DNA from: Paragorgia papillata
Taxonomy: Eukaryota > Cnidaria > Anthozoa > Scleralcyonacea > Coralliidae
Direction: 5' to 3'
Assembly (NCBI GenBank): GCA_035771165.1
Contig: JAWNZC010000122.1
Location: 2,831,501 to 2,895,500, forward strand
DNA length: 64,000 nt
The notes under the pieces were generated by a model. It was not told where the DNA came from. It saw only the letters and a list, made by a program, of their open reading frames with translations, and did not search any database. Numbering within the stretch: position 1 is the stretch's first letter; each line of letters starts with the position of its first letter. Both the position numbers and the translations under genes were made by a program. Shown one piece after another: positions 59,755 through 64,000 of the stretch.

Positions 59755-60504
59755 CATGCTGTACAGCTACATTTTAATTTGGAATTCATAATTTAAATTC
59801 CTTTATGGAGTGGCATTAAGTGGTAACCTCTTAGATTAAGTGTTGATATATTGACGGTTATAAACTGCCCAATATTAACATGCTCTGAAGAAAAAATAAG
59901 CATTTAAAAAGATCCAAAAAAGATCAAAACTCTTGAAGTGGCAAAAGGAAACAATTTTACGTGCACTGAAAAAAAAGAAGTTGTAAGAATCAATTGGATT
60001 GGTTGCCTCAGACTAATTTACTATTTCACCAATATGACTGGGTAAAAAACCCCAAAATGTTGGTATAAAATAACCCAATAAACCAATAAAATATTGGTCA
60101 TATAAGTGAGCCTGAGACAACCATTTAAATTGATTATTTCAACCAACCTCACTGTTTTGTTAGTGTCGTGCATGTGTAGCGTAACTTGGATACGTCTTTA
60201 TACTTCTTCTAAGCTTGCATAATTATTTATACTTCTTGCATACTTCTTTGTTCTATATATATATTCTAAGAGATCCAAAAGGCCTACTAATTGGGGACAC
60301 ATATATATATCATGACAAAGGACTATATATTTATATATCCGTCATCCATATATTGGGTTGTAAGTAAAGCAGATGATAAAACAAATTAAATTTAGCCCTT
60401 CGTTGAGAAACAAAATAAGAATTAATAGAATATGTGCATATATGGGTAATATAAGATAAAACACAATCCGAAGACGAACATCTTGAAAATCCAAGATATG
60501 TATT

Positions 60505-60650
60505 AAGACAAGACAAAGATGAAACGGTTATATTTCGACTTTATTACAAAGTCATCATCAGACCAAGAAAAAAGTCGAAATATAACCGTAATAAAGTAAA
60601 TTCGAAATATAACCGTTTCATCTTTGTCTTCTCTTGTCTTAATTATCTTG
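60505..60650. mobile_element. Palindromic repeat with CTGATGA...GAAA motif, segment C copy
   Basis: Copy of 33050-33250, with one extra CTTCT near 60630. Confidence 0.5.
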
Positions 60651-61139
60651 GGTTTTCAAGATGTTCGTCTTCGGATTGTGTTTTATCTTATGTTTCTTTA
60701 AATTGTCGGCTGGCCTTGGCATATACGGGTAAATTTATTACTTAAATGGTCTAACATTAGCAAAGGTTTAGTTTAGTTTAGAAAAGCTTTAGTTGATTTG
60801 GGAAATTTTTTAGTGTCAGTAATGTTTTCTGGTAGAGAGTTAACTGACGTCTTGGCAGAAAAGTTAATTGCTTTTTTGTTGTTCGGAATAAATCTAAACG
60901 GTTTGCTAAAGCACGAATTAATATTAGCGTGTGCTCAAAATGCTTAGTCTACAAATGCATGTGCTACCACGTTTGTCACCGATTCATTCCAATAACTTGG
61001 ATTTGGGGAAAAATTGTGTTCTGTCCAAAGTCGAACAAAGCGATTAAAGAAAGAGGGAAAAAAAGGTGTTGTCAGTTCAACCAACAACAAAAAATTCTTC
61101 AAAGTCATGCTGCTAGTATAGACGTTATAATTAATAAAA

Positions 61140-61710
61140 TACAAAACAATGCATGGACACTCCGAAAAGGGTTACAGTTTTATTCAACGTTTCGACTAAC
61201 TTGCAGTCATCATCAGGAATGATGCTGGTGTAACGCGATCTACTATATATACAAGATAATAACTAAATGATGATGTCATACGTAATTATACTGTATATGA
61301 TAATTATTTAAAGACAACAAGTTCCTTAGAAGCTTTTGTCCCGTGGTTAAGCAACGGTTTCTGCAGATGGACGCAGAAGGCTTCTTTTTACCACAACTAA
61401 CCCTGACAACTTTGAAATAATAGTCAAAGCTAGACAGTGGTCACTGCTACTATTTAAAGAAGCCCTCTACTTCCATCGGCAGAAACCATTGCTTAACCAC
61501 GGTACAAAAGCCTCTAAAGAACTTGTCATCTTTAAATAATTATAATGTACAGTATATTTACGTATGACATCATCATTTAGTTATTATCTTGTATATAATA
61601 GATCGCGTTACACCAGCATCGTTCCTGATGATGACTGCGAGTTAGTCGAAACGTTGAATAAAAATGTTAGCGCTTTTCGGAGTGTCCATTGTTTTGTATT
61701 TTATTAATTT
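61140..61710. mobile_element. Inverted Penelope-like termini, segment C copy
   Basis: Same palindromic structure as 34640-35165. CTGATGA ... GTCGAAAC is present on the minus strand near 61220-61185 and on the plus strand near 61626-61662. Confidence 0.55.
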
Positions 61711-64000
61711 ACTCAGTGGTAACCGTAATTTTTAGACGTTATAATATTCGGCATATAATTTGGATTTGGGGAAAAATTTGTTGTGTCCATGCAAAGTCGA
61801 ACAAAACGATTAAAGAAAGAAGAAAAAAGGAGTGTTGTTTATCCAACAACAAAAAAGTTTTCAAAGTCATACGAAGTATAGATGTATAATAATATTGCAT
61901 ATGCAAACGCATTGACTGTATTATAGATGGTAACGGTAACTACGTGCGTTGAAAAATGCATGTACTTCAAGATTTCAGCTTCTCCTTCAAATTGAAATTA
62001 TTTACAAAGTGCATCACTTGAAGTGCCTTCAAATTATCAATTGTTCGGAAATATGTGTTCTTTTAAAAAAAAGTTCAAAGACTTGTTAACAACCTCGTAC
62101 CCAGGGTCTTCTCTGCTTTTAAAATGGCGAGTGGCGAAGACCCTGGCAAAGGTTGGTCACGTGATTCCAAAATACTTCAAGATTCTTAGCGTATTTGGTC
62201 ACTTGGATAATTTGAACTTCGCCCGTCCTGGGGGGAGCGGTTGATTCGGTTCCTATATACGTAGGAGGTTGTTGCAAGTCTTCTAAAGTTAAATTCGAGC
62301 CGTAAATCAGATGATATTTCAACTACGTTGATTTACGACACTTGCTGGATATTTCATATTTGTTGCCGTCATTCGTCAGAAATGAAGCCGAAGACGATGA
62401 ACGATCATAAACAGAAACCCACTGTCGATAGAACTGCGGTACTACATACACTTCCACTCAAAATAGATATACCTTCCCACTTCTTCTTCTATAGTTCGTT
62501 GCGTATTACTCTATTTCTGTAGCCGCTCCCAAACCTGAGAAAATTTGTTGTTGAAAACTGTTCATAAATAGTATAATTTAGCTTTAAATGGAATTTAATC
62601 AGAATACAATAGGTGTTTATCTCAAATCTATACCAACAGACGAATATGCATCAAGAATTGGCGACTTTTATCGCTAGATTTTCCTGGCATTTCAGTAGCG
62701 CTACAGAAATACAGTAATACACAACCAACTACAGAAGCGGAAGTGGGAAGGTATTCCATTTTGACTGTATTATTATACAACTACATTAAAAACTGTCCAA
62801 ATAACGCTAAAGATGAGTACAAATATACAGCGATATTTGGACAGTTAGTTGGATAGTAGAAAACCAATCAAATTTATCACACGGGAGACTACTTCATGTA
62901 TGCATATTATTTTGTCCAGGTGTAAGCACGCTACTTCTTTGGCATTTTTAGAGTTTTCTTTTTCCATAAAAATTTGTTGATCAGAGCAGTTGTATAATAA
63001 ATCTCTTATAAGATGTTTTGGTGTGTAGTATCGCTGTATAATTTTACTCGTTGTTTGTATTTTGACTCGCCCTGCGGGCTCGTCGGCACAACTCGTAAAA
63101 ATATACGGCGATGCTTCACACCAAAACATCTAATAAGATATATATATATTCGAATGCAGTTGATTGTTGAAATTTATTTACCGTCCAGAATAGCGCATGT
63201 ATGTTTTTTGCCCAGACGTTTGGGATTTGTAGAAACGTTTAATTGTTGTATCTGTCAATCTATATATTCAAACGGCATATTCGAATTTGCTGTCCTCGTT
63301 GAGGTTGTACTTTAATACAAATATTCGATCAACAACAATACAACGATCGACGAACATAACTGATTAGATCAGCACTGAATACTTTGACTTTGTATATTTC
63401 TAAACTTTTTAAATTAGATTCGAAAAGTCCAGAAACAATTAAACACTTCTTTCTTGCATTTAGTATAAAGCAAATATGTTGTAGTATAGACGTTACTTAC
63501 TAAAGATGGTCATTAACTGATTTGATAAATTTGTTAAGAGAATGTCTTGTTATTTGTGCGGTTTTTGTTATTCTTGGTTGCTTAAATAGTTCGATGAATA
63601 ACTTTACATATGCAAGCCAACTGTACTCTATTTATCAATGACTGCACCGAGTCCCGTCAGCCCCCCGGTACAGTGAGTCACTCATCAAAATATTCCAAAA
63701 TTATTCTTCTCTGCCCCGCCATTTGAGAAGGTCCTGGGTACGAGGTAGCTTGTAGATGTTGTACCGCGGGTTTGCATCATATTAATATAACCTCTTTAAT
63801 TATAAATTGGTTGATGATTTCAAATATCAATTATTACACGACAAGTGCAATACGGAAAATATCAATTTGTACTCCAATAATGTACATAATTTATTAAGCA
63901 AAAATTAAGTTTATCTTATTTGAGAGAACACTTAAAAGGAAAGAACACTTAAAATATAATCACTTCATGACAATCTATACAGGTTTGGTGTTATGGGAAA
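61711..64000. other. Duplicated intergenic sequence and unique right end
   Basis: Matches 35170-37260 up to about 63780, including the hairpin MITE at 63011-63131. The last 220 bp are unique in the window. No gene recognised. Confidence 0.45.

Larger units (their letters stand above)
48795..63780 (+). repeat. Segmental duplication, copy 2 (contains gene C)
   Basis: Same content and order as copy 1 at 10675-37260, lacking the 10.5-kb array, the 160-bp MITE, the 0.9-kb element and the 26800-27120 block. It contains a copy-2-only segment at 49640-50250. Past 63780 the sequence departs from copy 1. Confidence 0.9.

Overview
The window is AT-rich animal nuclear DNA with no operons. It is made almost entirely of mobile and repeated sequence: a dissected Ty3/gypsy LTR retrotransposon, many palindromic short inverted-repeat elements, hAT-like elements with target-site duplications, a tRNA-derived SINE, a LINE 3' end, Penelope-like termini and AT/TTTA/ATT microsatellites. 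Spliced genes with GT-AG introns, TATA boxes and AATAAA signals confirm a eukaryote. The repeat mix resembles what I associate with cnidarians or other basal marine invertebrates, but no sequence here fixes the species, so that is inference.

The only convincing host genes are three paralogues on the minus strand: gene A (coding exons 30214-30421 and 32145-32236), gene B (39758-39914 and 41324-41415) and gene C (57903-58128 and 59591-59682). Each has a signal-peptide exon, an intron of 1.4-1.7 kb, an exon for an acidic propeptide, basic cleavage sites and a cationic mature peptide, then a 3'UTR exon. The precursors are 99, 82 and 105 residues. Signal peptide and acidic region are conserved. 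The mature part is a Gly-Tyr repeat of different lengths in A and C, and a quite different His/Trp-rich sequence in B. All end in Gly-Arg, a typical C-terminal amidation signal. The layout suggests a small family of secreted host-defence-like or other secreted glycine-rich peptides. It is the best candidate for an undescribed system here.

Layout. 1-2400: nested palindromic repeats and a ~105-nt poly-G-rich tract. 2401-9781: Ty3/gypsy remnant, minus strand, split by two DNA-transposon-like insertions and several frameshifts. 10675-37260 and 48795-63780 are two copies of one segmental duplication. The first copy carries a 10.5-kb insertion at 13157-23675, flanked by TA. This is six near-identical 1.73-kb units, each a 144-bp palindromic element (M) followed by a 1.585-kb near-perfect long inverted repeat (P), closed by a seventh M. 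The second copy keeps the empty TA site at 51855-51856. A third, shorter copy of the gene-bearing segment lies at 38533-43020 (gene B). 43080-48790 holds an orphan half-P plus M, a SINE cluster, a hAT-type MITE with an 8-bp duplication, a good hammerhead-ribozyme candidate inside an inverted Penelope-like terminus, a degenerate palindromic satellite and a LINE 3' end.

History inferred from the sequence: the peptide-gene segment was duplicated to three copies; the copies then gained different MITEs, intronic repeats and peptide repeats; the M-P-M element entered one copy and expanded, probably by unequal exchange between M copies.
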